Assembly (NCBI GenBank): GCA_009787775.1
Contig: WQSQ01000003.1
Location: 1-53,123, forward strand
Source: Treponema sp.
GTDB lineage: Bacteria > Spirochaetota > Spirochaetia > Treponematales > Breznakiellaceae
DNA length: 53,123 bases
Direction: 5' to 3'
Positions 34,127-41,861 of the stretch are shown here, piece after piece. Both the position numbers and the translations under genes were made by a program. Under the pieces are notes generated by a model, which made no database searches, had not been told where the DNA came from, and worked only from the letters and a program-made list of their open reading frames with translations. The first letter of the stretch is position 1; each line of letters begins with the position of its first letter.

Positions 34127-34963
34127 ATGAATGACAGAGTTGTCAGAATTATGGAATTTCTGGTGAACAACGATAAGGCAGAAGTAAATATACTTGCAGA
34201 ATTATTGGATGTTTCCCGTGTGACACTTAGAAAAGATTTGGATAAACTTGAAAAATCAGGTATTATAAAACGGCATCACGGTTACGCCAGCCTTGAAGGC
34301 GCTGATGACACAAGCAAAAGAATTGCGTTTTGTTATCCGATAAAACGCAGAATAGCCAAATCTGCCGCGCAGATTGTAGAAGACGGCGAAACAGTGATGA
34401 TTGAATCAGGTTCATGCTGTACATTACTGGCAGAAGAACTGGCGTCGATGCATAAAAATATCACAATTATTACTAATTCACTGTTTGTTGCAAATTTTAT
34501 CCGCAATTTCAGAAACATTAAAATAATAATGCTTGGCGGATATTTCCAGCCGGAATCCCAGGTATTGGTCGGGTCTATTGTTACAAAGTATGCCAGGAAT
34601 TTCTTTATTGACAAGTTATTTATAGGCGCTGATGGTTTTATTCAGGATCAGGGATTTACAGGCAGAGATTATCTCCGCGTTGAAACAGTAATGGGACTTG
34701 TAAGATGCGTTAATAAAGTCTACATCTTAACTGAAGCTGCAAAATTTAAACGCCGCGGAGCATATAATCTGATTCAATTTAACAAACTTACTGGTGTTAT
34801 CACAAATGATGATATTCCAATAGAAGCTGAATCTTCTATGCTTAAAAATAATGTTAAGGTTCTAAAAGTCCCTTCAGTTGATGAAAAACAAAAATTGTAT
34901 CAGTTCCCGGGATTGCCTCCGATAAATAAGGAAAAGGAGCGGGGAACCGGGAATGGCTATTGA
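34127..34963 (+). CDS. DeoR-family transcriptional regulator
   Basis: A 278-residue regulator. The N-terminal winged HTH covers about 1-57 (LAELLDVSRVTLRKDLDKLEKSGIIKRHHG), and the C-terminal DeoR-type sugar-phosphate sensor domain includes GETVMIESGSC (about 86-96) and DKLFIGADGF (about 163-172). Such proteins repress sugar-use genes until a phosphorylated intermediate binds. GGAGG lies 8 bases before the ATG. The target is not evident: upstream is the glycosidase-like lipoprotein, downstream the convergent lysS, so it may act on itself or on distant genes. Confidence 0.9.
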   Translation: MNDRVVRIMEFLVNNDKAEVNILAELLDVSRVTLRKDLDKLEKSGIIKRHHGYASLEGADDTSKRIAFCYPIKRRIAKSAAQIVEDGETVMIESGSCCTLLAEELASMHKNITIITNSLFVANFIRNFRNIKIIMLGGYFQPESQVLVGSIVTKYARNFFIDKLFIGADGFIQDQGFTGRDYLRVETVMGLVRCVNKVYILTEAAKFKRRGAYNLIQFNKLTGVITNDDIPIEAESSMLKNNVKVLKVPSVDEKQKLYQFPGLPPINKEKERGTGNGY

Positions 34964-34989
34964 AACGCTTTTTATACTTAGTTGAGGCT

Positions 34990-35016
34990 GTTCCGAGATC
35001 ATCCGGGATTCGGAAC
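34990..35016 (+). terminator. Possible terminator after the DeoR-type gene
   Basis: Hairpin GTTCCGA / TCGGAAC extended by ATC / GAT with one bulge, 27 bases after the stop codon. The tail is not T-rich, so it could instead be a protein-binding site or a weak terminator. Confidence 0.35.
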
Positions 35017-35068
35017 AAGCGTAGTTTTGAACAGCAGTATCCAATCCAGGTCTTCTGTGTCTTTGCGC

Positions 35069-36712
35069 TTAATAATCCTTAAGTATTAAAAGCAATCTTT
35101 CCATGTTTATCGTACGTAAAAAATTAGCAAGACGCGGTCCTTGATCTTTTCCTATCAATGCCTGATATGCCGCGTTAAAAAGCGCTTTTCCGTCAATGCC
35201 TGCTTTTTCTGCCGCCGCGTATATGGCCGAAGCGCATGATTTATCGTCTGTAAATTCTTCAATCTTGCAAATAACATCATCCCGCAGGATTCTTACAGCT
35301 TTTTTTTCAGTATCGGAAAGAGTCCTCCCTGCCTTGCTTCCTGCAGGAAGCAGACGGAAACGAAAGTCATCCGGAGCGCAGTTTTCTACCCAGTATTTGG
35401 CGCATTGCGCCCTTGCTTTTAATGCCGGAAGATTCTGCTTTATCGATTCTTTATCTTTTACAGTGCTGACAGAGCCGGATAAATCCGTAAGAGCTTTGTC
35501 AATATCGCCGTCCGCAATTTGGATCAAATTGCATAAATGGCGGAATGGAACCTGATATGGCTTTTGCTTCTCCGTCTGCGCGCTTTCCAAAGACGGTATT
35601 TCCACGTCAGCGCCTGCCTGTGATAATTCATAAATCCGCTTTTCTTTTTGATATGCCGCTTCATCTTTTGCTGTTTCCATTTTCCAGGCAATACGCTCAG
35701 TCTTGTCATAATCTTCATATATTTTTATAACATCAAGATCAAATGAAATTGTAAACTCTGTATTTGGTCTTGTACCGGCAAACAGATAACGCGTTAGTTC
35801 CGGAGTATAAACCTTCAGCACCTCAGGAAGATCGACTACCTGTCCTTTTGAGCTTGACATTTTACCAGGTGTTCCTTTTAAGCCTATAAAATCATAGCGG
35901 AATGTTACGGGCGCATCCCAATTGTAAACTTCCTTGCACACATGTTTTGCGGTATCAAAACTTCCTCCAGAACTGTGGTGTTCTTTTCCTGCAGGCTCAA
36001 AATCAACCTTCTCGTACTCCCATCTCATTGGCCAGTCAACGCGCCATGTCAGTTTAACACCCTTTGCTTTTTGTATATCAAGCTTCTCTTTGTTCCCGCA
36101 CAATTTACAGTTATAGCTTAAACCCCAGCCGCCGTCCCATTCTTCAATTTCAGTTTCGTCTCTATTGCATTTTTCGCAGAAAACGCTTACAGGCCACCAC
36201 TCTCCCTGGATTTTATGTTCCTCATCGCGGTATTTATCAAGTATGTTTTTGAGTACATCGCGTTTTTCCAACGCTCTGCGGATGCCTTGCGCATAACACG
36301 AAGATTGATACCTCTGCGACTGATATAAATATTCAGGATAAATTCCCACGATTGGCAGCGCGTTTTCAACTTCAACTTCATGATGACGTGCATAGCTGGA
36401 ATCCCTTTCCCAGGGGTCAGGAACCATTGTGATGGGGAGACGCAGGCAGTTTTTTAACTCTTCCTGTTTCGGCATATTTGCGGGGACCTTGCGGAACACA
36501 TCATAATCATCCCATGAATAAATAAAACGCACATTTTTCCCCATATCACGAAGAGCGCGCACAACAAGTTCAACAGAAATAATCTCCCTGAAGTTGCCTA
36601 AATGAACCGTCCCCGACGGAGTTATCCCGGAAGCGCATGTGTAGAGTTCTTTTTCGCCTTTTTCAAAAATAATTTTTGCTGCAGCTTCATCAGCCCAATG
36701 ATTTGTTTTCAT
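35069..36712 (-). CDS. lysS: Class I lysyl-tRNA synthetase
   Basis: A 547-residue class I LysRS, the archaeal type found in spirochaetes and a few other bacteria instead of the usual class II enzyme. The HIGH-like motif is PSGTVHLGN (about 32-40) and the KMSKS-like loop is KMSSSKGQ (about 287-294). A Zn-ribbon with CEKC and CKLCG lies at about 179-207. The C-terminal helical anticodon domain is complete. The start has no Shine-Dalgarno site, but TATAGT lies 6 bases upstream. It is convergent with the DeoR-type gene. Confidence 0.96.
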   Translation of the reverse strand: MKTNHWADEAAAKIIFEKGEKELYTCASGITPSGTVHLGNFREIISVELVVRALRDMGKNVRFIYSWDDYDVFRKVPANMPKQEELKNCLRLPITMVPDPWERDSSYARHHEVEVENALPIVGIYPEYLYQSQRYQSSCYAQGIRRALEKRDVLKNILDKYRDEEHKIQGEWWPVSVFCEKCNRDETEIEEWDGGWGLSYNCKLCGNKEKLDIQKAKGVKLTWRVDWPMRWEYEKVDFEPAGKEHHSSGGSFDTAKHVCKEVYNWDAPVTFRYDFIGLKGTPGKMSSSKGQVVDLPEVLKVYTPELTRYLFAGTRPNTEFTISFDLDVIKIYEDYDKTERIAWKMETAKDEAAYQKEKRIYELSQAGADVEIPSLESAQTEKQKPYQVPFRHLCNLIQIADGDIDKALTDLSGSVSTVKDKESIKQNLPALKARAQCAKYWVENCAPDDFRFRLLPAGSKAGRTLSDTEKKAVRILRDDVICKIEEFTDDKSCASAIYAAAEKAGIDGKALFNAAYQALIGKDQGPRLANFLRTINMERLLLILKDY

Positions 36713-36718
36713 GAAATA

Positions 36719-36748
36719 ACTATAACAAATATATTTCTTTGCTGCCAG
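36719..36748 (-). promoter_or_regulatory. Candidate leaderless promoter of lysS
   Basis: Minus strand CTGGCA (36743-36748), 18-base spacer, TATAGT (36719-36724), then exactly 6 bases to the ATG. It lies partly across the end of the upstream HD gene's intergenic space. Confidence 0.45.
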
Positions 36749-36756
36749 TTCGTATT

Positions 36757-37350
36757 TTACCTGGGGAAATGAACCGCTGCTTCATTCACTTCCGCCTCGC
36801 AGGAACGCATTGCAAGGATTGTTTTTTCGATAAGGGTGTCAAGTTCCCATCCAAGAAGAGCTGCGCCTTTTTCTATGACTTCGCGTGAACATCCTGCGGC
36901 GAAGGCGGGAGTTTTAAATTTCTTTTTTACGGATTTTATTTCCATATCCATTACGCTTTTGGAAGGGCGTATGATTGCGGCTGCCCATATAAGGCCTGTA
37001 AGTTCATCCGAAGCGTAGAGAATTTTTTCCATTTGGTGTTCAGGTTTTATGGTTATGCCTGTAAGACCGTATCCATGACTGCAAACTGCTTTAATCAATT
37101 CCTCGCTGATTCCGGCAGCTTTTAACAGGTCCCAGGCTTTAACGCAGTGCTGATCGGGGAACTGCTCAAAATCAATATCATGAAGAAGCCCTGCTATACT
37201 CCAGAATTCCGAGTTCTCGTTAAAGCCCTGATCCGATGCGTACCACTTCATAACACCTTCCACAGTCAGGGCATGCCGGAGATGAAAGGGATCCTGATTA
37301 TACTGAAGAAGCAGCTCCCACGCCTGTTCTCGGCTGATATTCGCATTCAT
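36757..37350 (-). CDS. HD-domain hydrolase
   Basis: A 197-residue protein with the HD metal-binding pattern: H in DPFHLRHALTVEGVM (about 24-34), HD in AGLLHDIDFEQFPDQH (about 53-68), H in CSHGYG (about 90-95) and D in ASDELTG (about 112-118). It resembles small predicted HD phosphohydrolases (COG2316-like); substrate unknown. The ATG at 37350 follows a promoter-like sequence by 6 bases with no Shine-Dalgarno site. It lies upstream of lysS in the same direction. Confidence 0.85.
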   Translation of the reverse strand: MNANISREQAWELLLQYNQDPFHLRHALTVEGVMKWYASDQGFNENSEFWSIAGLLHDIDFEQFPDQHCVKAWDLLKAAGISEELIKAVCSHGYGLTGITIKPEHQMEKILYASDELTGLIWAAAIIRPSKSVMDMEIKSVKKKFKTPAFAAGCSREVIEKGAALLGWELDTLIEKTILAMRSCEAEVNEAAVHFPR

Positions 37351-37356
37351 GGTTAC

Positions 37357-37385
37357 AGTGTACAGGCAGCGGTAAACAGAGGCAA
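37357..37385 (-). promoter_or_regulatory. Candidate leaderless promoter of the HD gene
   Basis: Minus strand TTGCCT (37380-37385), 17-base spacer, TACACT (37357-37362), then 6 bases (GTAACC) to the ATG at 37350. Confidence 0.45.
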
Positions 37386-37454
37386 GCTGTTTAATAAAAA
37401 TATAAATTTTTGTTATATTGTAACATGCTTATAGAGTTGTGGTTAAATATTTGT

Positions 37455-38201
37455 ATGCAAAGTATTTTTAAACGGCATGAAAAAAAATATATCATTACAA
37501 ATGAACAGAGCGCTGTTTTGCAGGAGAATCTTGCCCGGCATATGATAATTGACCGCTGCGGCGAATACCTTGTACAGAATCTTTATTACGATACGGAGAA
37601 TTGGGATATTATCCGCGAATCAATAGAAAAGCCCCTATATAAAGAAAAACTGCGGCTGCGCTTCTACGGCGATTATAATCCGGAATCACAGGGGTTTCTG
37701 GAACTGAAAAAGAAATATGACGGTATTGTATATAAACGCAGAATCGCTTTTTCTCTGGGCGAAATAAAAAATAAATGTGTCCGGGAAATTGTATCGCAGG
37801 CAGGTTCGCAAATCTCAAGGGAGATTAACTTTTTTCTGAGTAACAGGGAAGTCAGCGAAAAAGTATATATCGCCTATAAAAGAACCGCCTATAACGGGCT
37901 TGATGATCAGTCTCTTCGTGTTTCATTTGACAGGGATATATTCTTTCGCTGCTGTTCATTTGATGAATTTAATCCTGAAGCAGATGTTCATAAGAGATCG
38001 TGTTCCGGTGATGCATGTCAAATTCTCAGTAATAATTGTTTAATAATGGAAATAAAAACCGCTTCTTCAATTCCATTATGGCTTACCGGTTCGTTAAGTG
38101 AAAACAAGGTTTTTCCCGTATCTTTTTCCAAATACGGAACTTGTTTTACCAAACATATACTTAATCGTCAAAACCTGAAGGAGACAGGATATGCAGCTTG
38201 A
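37455..38201 (+). CDS. VTC-domain protein (polyphosphate-polymerase-like)
   Basis: About 248 residues forming a VTC (triphosphate-tunnel) domain. Tunnel-lining basic and acidic motifs are visible: FKRHEKKYIIT (about 5-15), YKEKLRLRFYGD (about 63-74), FLELKKKYDGIVYKRR (about 82-97), LRVSFDRDI (about 157) and LIMEIKT (about 198-204). In yeast Vtc4 this fold makes polyphosphate from ATP; here the activity is inferred. No membrane helix is present. I chose the ATG at 37455 because the family motif starts a few residues in; the frame is open from 37410. It overlaps the DUF4956 gene by 11 bases, a familiar pairing. Confidence 0.85.
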   Translation: MQSIFKRHEKKYIITNEQSAVLQENLARHMIIDRCGEYLVQNLYYDTENWDIIRESIEKPLYKEKLRLRFYGDYNPESQGFLELKKKYDGIVYKRRIAFSLGEIKNKCVREIVSQAGSQISREINFFLSNREVSEKVYIAYKRTAYNGLDDQSLRVSFDRDIFFRCCSFDEFNPEADVHKRSCSGDACQILSNNCLIMEIKTASSIPLWLTGSLSENKVFPVSFSKYGTCFTKHILNRQNLKETGYAA

Positions 38202-38865
38202 TTTCTTTTCCGGCAGTTTAATAAACGGGATTCCGACCCTGTACAGCATGGCTATATGCACAGTATCCTCATTGATATTCGGGCTTGCGGTCGCCGGAAT
38301 TTATATGTTCAGGAATAAATTCAGCCGGAGCATGGCTTTAACACTGGTGCTGCTGCCTGCAATAGTGCAGATTATCATAATGCTTGTTAACGGAAACATC
38401 GGCGTGGGTATCGCTGTAGCGGGAGCGTTTTCCCTTATCCGGTTCCGTTCCATACCGGGCACCGCAAAGGAAATCGGCGCGTTGTTTTTCGCAATGGCTC
38501 TGGGTTTTGTAACAGGACTTGGTTATATTTTTTATGCTTTTGTATTTCTGCTGCTTGTCGGAGGAGCATGGTTGTTATTAACAAAAATATCTTTTGGAGA
38601 TAACGGTAACATCCGCTTTTTGAAAATAAAAATCCCCGAGAATCTTGATTATGAAGGGCTTTTTGATGATATTCTGGACAAATACACTAGCAGCGCTGAA
38701 TTAAAGTCGGTAACAACTACAAACATGGGAAGCCTTTTTGAATTGATGTATATTGTATGTTTAAAACCGTCATTTACGCCAAAGTCGTTTATTGACGAAC
38801 TGCGCTGCCGTAACGGTAATTTAAATATCAGGTTAAGCCGAAACCGCGACGGAGAGGAGTTATAA
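38191..38865 (+). CDS. DUF4956 membrane protein
   Basis: A 224-residue protein with four hydrophobic helices in the first 130 residues (about 16-39, 46-66, 69-86 and 96-130), a conserved-looking NIGVGIAVAGAFSLIRFRSIPGTAKEIG (about 68-95, split across helices) and a soluble C-terminal domain of about 90 residues. This fits DUF4956, which is commonly encoded next to VTC-domain polymerases and may channel or anchor their product. GGAGA precedes the ATG; the gene overlaps the VTC gene by 11 bases and ends 1 base before the next gene. Confidence 0.85.
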   Translation: MQLDFFSGSLINGIPTLYSMAICTVSSLIFGLAVAGIYMFRNKFSRSMALTLVLLPAIVQIIIMLVNGNIGVGIAVAGAFSLIRFRSIPGTAKEIGALFFAMALGFVTGLGYIFYAFVFLLLVGGAWLLLTKISFGDNGNIRFLKIKIPENLDYEGLFDDILDKYTSSAELKSVTTTNMGSLFELMYIVCLKPSFTPKSFIDELRCRNGNLNIRLSRNRDGEEL

Positions 38866-38866
38866 A

Positions 38867-40504
38867 ATGAATAAAATCGAAAAAATTAAATTCATTGCTT
38901 TGTTATTATGCGTATTGATAACGATGATCTGCTGTACCGGCAAAGCATATGCAGCCGGTATTATAAATACACAGTCAACACGCGAGGAGATCGTAGCAAT
39001 CAACGCAAAACAAATCGAATTTACGGATGGTATTGCGCGTATTACCGCCGGGGGGAGATATATCCTTTCCGGTGAACATGAAGGGCAGATTCTTATTGAC
39101 GCTTCCAGAAGAGATCTTGTTCAGTTAATACTTGACGGCGCAACACTTCATAACCCCGGCGGTCAGACAATTTTTGCGCCGCGTTCTCTTGGCGTGGAGC
39201 TAATTCTGGCGGACGGAACAATTAATAATATATCTGACGGCATTTACAATGACGAAGAAAATAATGCCGCAATTTTTGTTCAGCATGATTTGATTATCTC
39301 AGGCGGCGGAACATTGAATGTTACAGGCAATTATCACCACGGCATCCGCGCACAGGATTTTCTTACCATAAACGGCGGAATATTCAATATAACTGCTGTC
39401 GGGGACGCGCTTCGCGGACGGGACGGCGTAATCATTAATGACGGGACATTTACATTGACTGCCGGAGGCGACGGTATTCAGTCAAATAATGATTCAAATC
39501 CCGAATACGGATATATAACTATAAACAACGGTGTATTCGACATTAGAGCCGGAGATGACGGAATACAGGGCGAAACTAATGTCATAATTAACGGCGGAAT
39601 AATAAAAATCTCCGCGGCGGATGACGGCATAACTTCAAACGGGCCGGTTCTTGTAACAGGCGGCGCAATCAATATCGTAAACTGTTATGAAGGAATCGAA
39701 GGGTTAAATGTCACTATAGCCGGAGGAAACCTCAGCATTAACGCAAGGGACGACGGATTAAACGCAAGAGACGGAAACGCTGTCAGGGATTTTCGCGGAA
39801 GGCCGATGATGCGCGGTCCGGCAAATCCGGATATATATGTGCGCATAACAGGCGGGATAATTAACATTTACGCGAGGGGAGACGGAATTGACTCCAATAA
39901 CAATATCTTTCTTGAAGGCGGGACATTGCTTGTAAGCGGCCCGTCCATGGGAATGGAAGGCGCGGTTGATTGTGACGGTACATTTCTGATAACAGGCGGA
40001 GAACTTGTCACAGCCGGAAGCGTAATAAATGTTTCCGGGCGGTCAACCCAGCCGTTTATTTATATTACATATAATCAGCAGCTTCCAGCGGGGACAATTA
40101 TTGAAATGAGGGACGCAAATAATAATGTGCTCTTAAATTACGCGGCTCTTACCTCATTCAGGATGTCAGCGTTTACATCTTCGGATTTTATTATCGGAAA
40201 TACTTATTCTGTATTTATTAATGATCAGAAAACGGCGGATGTGACACCTGGCAGTATTATCACAAGTCTTGGCGGGGGAAATACCATGATGGGAAGAGGC
40301 GGATTTGGCGGAGGAACCAATCCCGGTGATTCCGGCCTCTGGGGCAATCTCGGCATTAATCCCCGCGATTTTCCTGATTTCCCCGAAATGCCCAATCCCG
40401 GTGATTTTCGCAATATGCCGAATCTTCCCGATATGCCTAATCCAGGCGATTTTGGAAGAAACAGGCGCATGGAACAGATGGCGCCTCCATCCACGCGTCT
40501 TTGA
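38867..40504 (+). CDS. Cthe_2159-like secreted beta-helix protein
   Basis: A 545-residue exported protein with a signal peptide (cleavage near KAYA-A, about 29). The body is a repetitive parallel beta-helix with many Asn-Gly-Gly turns: DGATLHNPGG, INGGIFNITA, INDGTFTLTAGGDGIQS, INGGIIKISAADDGI. This fits the Cthe_2159 family, a calcium-binding, polysaccharide-binding fold known from Clostridium thermocellum. The C-terminal 80 residues are low-complexity with repeated PNPGDF and PDFPEMP. It probably sits at the cell surface and binds plant polysaccharide. GGAG precedes the ATG; cotranscribed with the VTC and DUF4956 genes. Confidence 0.85.
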   Translation: MNKIEKIKFIALLLCVLITMICCTGKAYAAGIINTQSTREEIVAINAKQIEFTDGIARITAGGRYILSGEHEGQILIDASRRDLVQLILDGATLHNPGGQTIFAPRSLGVELILADGTINNISDGIYNDEENNAAIFVQHDLIISGGGTLNVTGNYHHGIRAQDFLTINGGIFNITAVGDALRGRDGVIINDGTFTLTAGGDGIQSNNDSNPEYGYITINNGVFDIRAGDDGIQGETNVIINGGIIKISAADDGITSNGPVLVTGGAINIVNCYEGIEGLNVTIAGGNLSINARDDGLNARDGNAVRDFRGRPMMRGPANPDIYVRITGGIINIYARGDGIDSNNNIFLEGGTLLVSGPSMGMEGAVDCDGTFLITGGELVTAGSVINVSGRSTQPFIYITYNQQLPAGTIIEMRDANNNVLLNYAALTSFRMSAFTSSDFIIGNTYSVFINDQKTADVTPGSIITSLGGGNTMMGRGGFGGGTNPGDSGLWGNLGINPRDFPDFPEMPNPGDFRNMPNLPDMPNPGDFGRNRRMEQMAPPSTRL

Positions 40505-40520
40505 TTGACAAGCGAAGTGA

Positions 40521-40600
40521 GGGTCGGCGTATCCATTGGATACGAACCGAGTTTACTCGGGCATGACCGAACGAGCGCAGTCACCGAAGGGTATGATACT
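40521..40600. repeat. Intergenic block of small palindromes
   Basis: Directly after the beta-helix gene lies a block with three perfect small palindromes: GTATCCATTGGATAC (40529-40543), CCGAGTTTACTCGG (40547-40560) and GTATGATAC (40591-40599). It also has the imperfect direct pair GCGAAGTGA / GCGCAGTCA. It shares AACCGAGTTT with the 25-bp dispersed repeats, and looks like an extragenic palindromic element. It may double as a transcription end. Confidence 0.5.
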
Positions 40601-40661
40601 CTTCATTATTCAATACGAAGGTTGCGCTTTTGGGAGAAGCTTCTTTGAATTTCCAAACCTT

Positions 40662-41792
40662 TCAGGACAGTGTTTCATGCGTTTCCTTTAACTGCTTTAT
40701 AATCGGAAGCTTCTGCGGACATTTTCCTTCGCACGTTCCGCAGGCGGTGCACTTTGACGCGTCCGCTGTTTTTATCCAGCTAAAGCCGTTACTCGCTTCG
40801 TTATACGCTTTTTTTGCGTGTTCAGTCAGACCATAAATGCGGTGTCTGTTCATGATTTCAAACAGGTAAGGAATATCAATCCCCGCAGGGCATGGTTTAC
40901 AGTAATTGCAGCCGGTGCAGTAAAGCTGCGCGAGTTTTTTGTTTTCTTCCATCATGGCTTTAATGTGTTTAAGCTCTTCTTCCGTCAGATGTCCCGTTCG
41001 TGATGCGACATCAAAATTTTCTGTCAGCATCTTTTTATTTTCCATGCCGGATAACGCGATATCCACATTTTCATTCGCAAGAACAAAGCGCATGGCCATT
41101 TCCGCGGTGCTGACTCTCGCGCTGCCCATGTCTTTTAACAGCCCTTGGATTTTTTCACTCGGCGCTCCGAGCCTTCCGCCGCCGACAGGCCCCATTACCA
41201 CAGTGCCGAGTCCTTTTGATTTCGCGTAAGCGATGTTTTCTTCGTTTGAGCGATCGAGCATGTTGTATTGAACAAGAGTCGATTCAAAGAATCCCGAATC
41301 AACAATTTTTTTGTAATTCTCCGCGCTGTCATGAAACGAAAAAGAAATATGCTTAATCAATCCCTGATCTTTTGCTTTTAGCGCCGCTTCCATTGGGCCG
41401 AATTTTAAACCCTGCCAGCTTTCAAAACTTTTCAGCGAGATGCCCCAAAAATGATAAAAGTCTATATAGTCAACATCAAGCTGTTTCAATGATTTTTCCA
41501 GCCGCTGTATCCAGTGATCCCCGTCATTGTCTTCGATTGGATTTTTTGTTGAAAGATAAACCTTGTCGCGGTATCCCTTAAGCGCCCTGCCGACAGCGAT
41601 TTCGCTTTGTTTCTCGCAGTAAAGCGGAGCGGTATCGACATAGTTCACTCCCATATCAAAAGCCTGCTGCATCAGCGGAACTGCCAGATCGTAGTCTGTA
41701 TCTTTTGTACCTTCTATCCTTGGCAGCCGCATAGCGCCGAAACCAAGAGCGGAAACCTTCGCACCTGTGTTTCCGAATTTTTTATATATCAT
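40662..41792 (-). CDS. Aldo/keto reductase with C-terminal Fe-S domain
   Basis: A 376-residue fusion. The N-terminal aldo/keto reductase barrel starts FGNTGAKVSALGFGAMRLP, with catalytic-type residues in NYVDTAPLYCEK (Asp, Tyr), STKNP (Lys) and YHFWG (His). The C-terminal part (about 285-376) carries CTGCNYCKPCP and CTACGTCEGKCP, two clusters of ferredoxin type. This pairing is common in anaerobes and suggests a ferredoxin-coupled oxidoreductase; substrate unknown. AGGAGA precedes the ATG. It is encoded 70 bases downstream of the cellobiose phosphorylase gene in the same direction. Confidence 0.92.
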   Translation of the reverse strand: MIYKKFGNTGAKVSALGFGAMRLPRIEGTKDTDYDLAVPLMQQAFDMGVNYVDTAPLYCEKQSEIAVGRALKGYRDKVYLSTKNPIEDNDGDHWIQRLEKSLKQLDVDYIDFYHFWGISLKSFESWQGLKFGPMEAALKAKDQGLIKHISFSFHDSAENYKKIVDSGFFESTLVQYNMLDRSNEENIAYAKSKGLGTVVMGPVGGGRLGAPSEKIQGLLKDMGSARVSTAEMAMRFVLANENVDIALSGMENKKMLTENFDVASRTGHLTEEELKHIKAMMEENKKLAQLYCTGCNYCKPCPAGIDIPYLFEIMNRHRIYGLTEHAKKAYNEASNGFSWIKTADASKCTACGTCEGKCPQKLPIIKQLKETHETLS

Positions 41793-41861
41793 TTAAATCT
41801 CCTTTTAATTAATCTCATATAAATCCCGCGCAGACGCGGAGAACGCAGAGATATAATCAAA

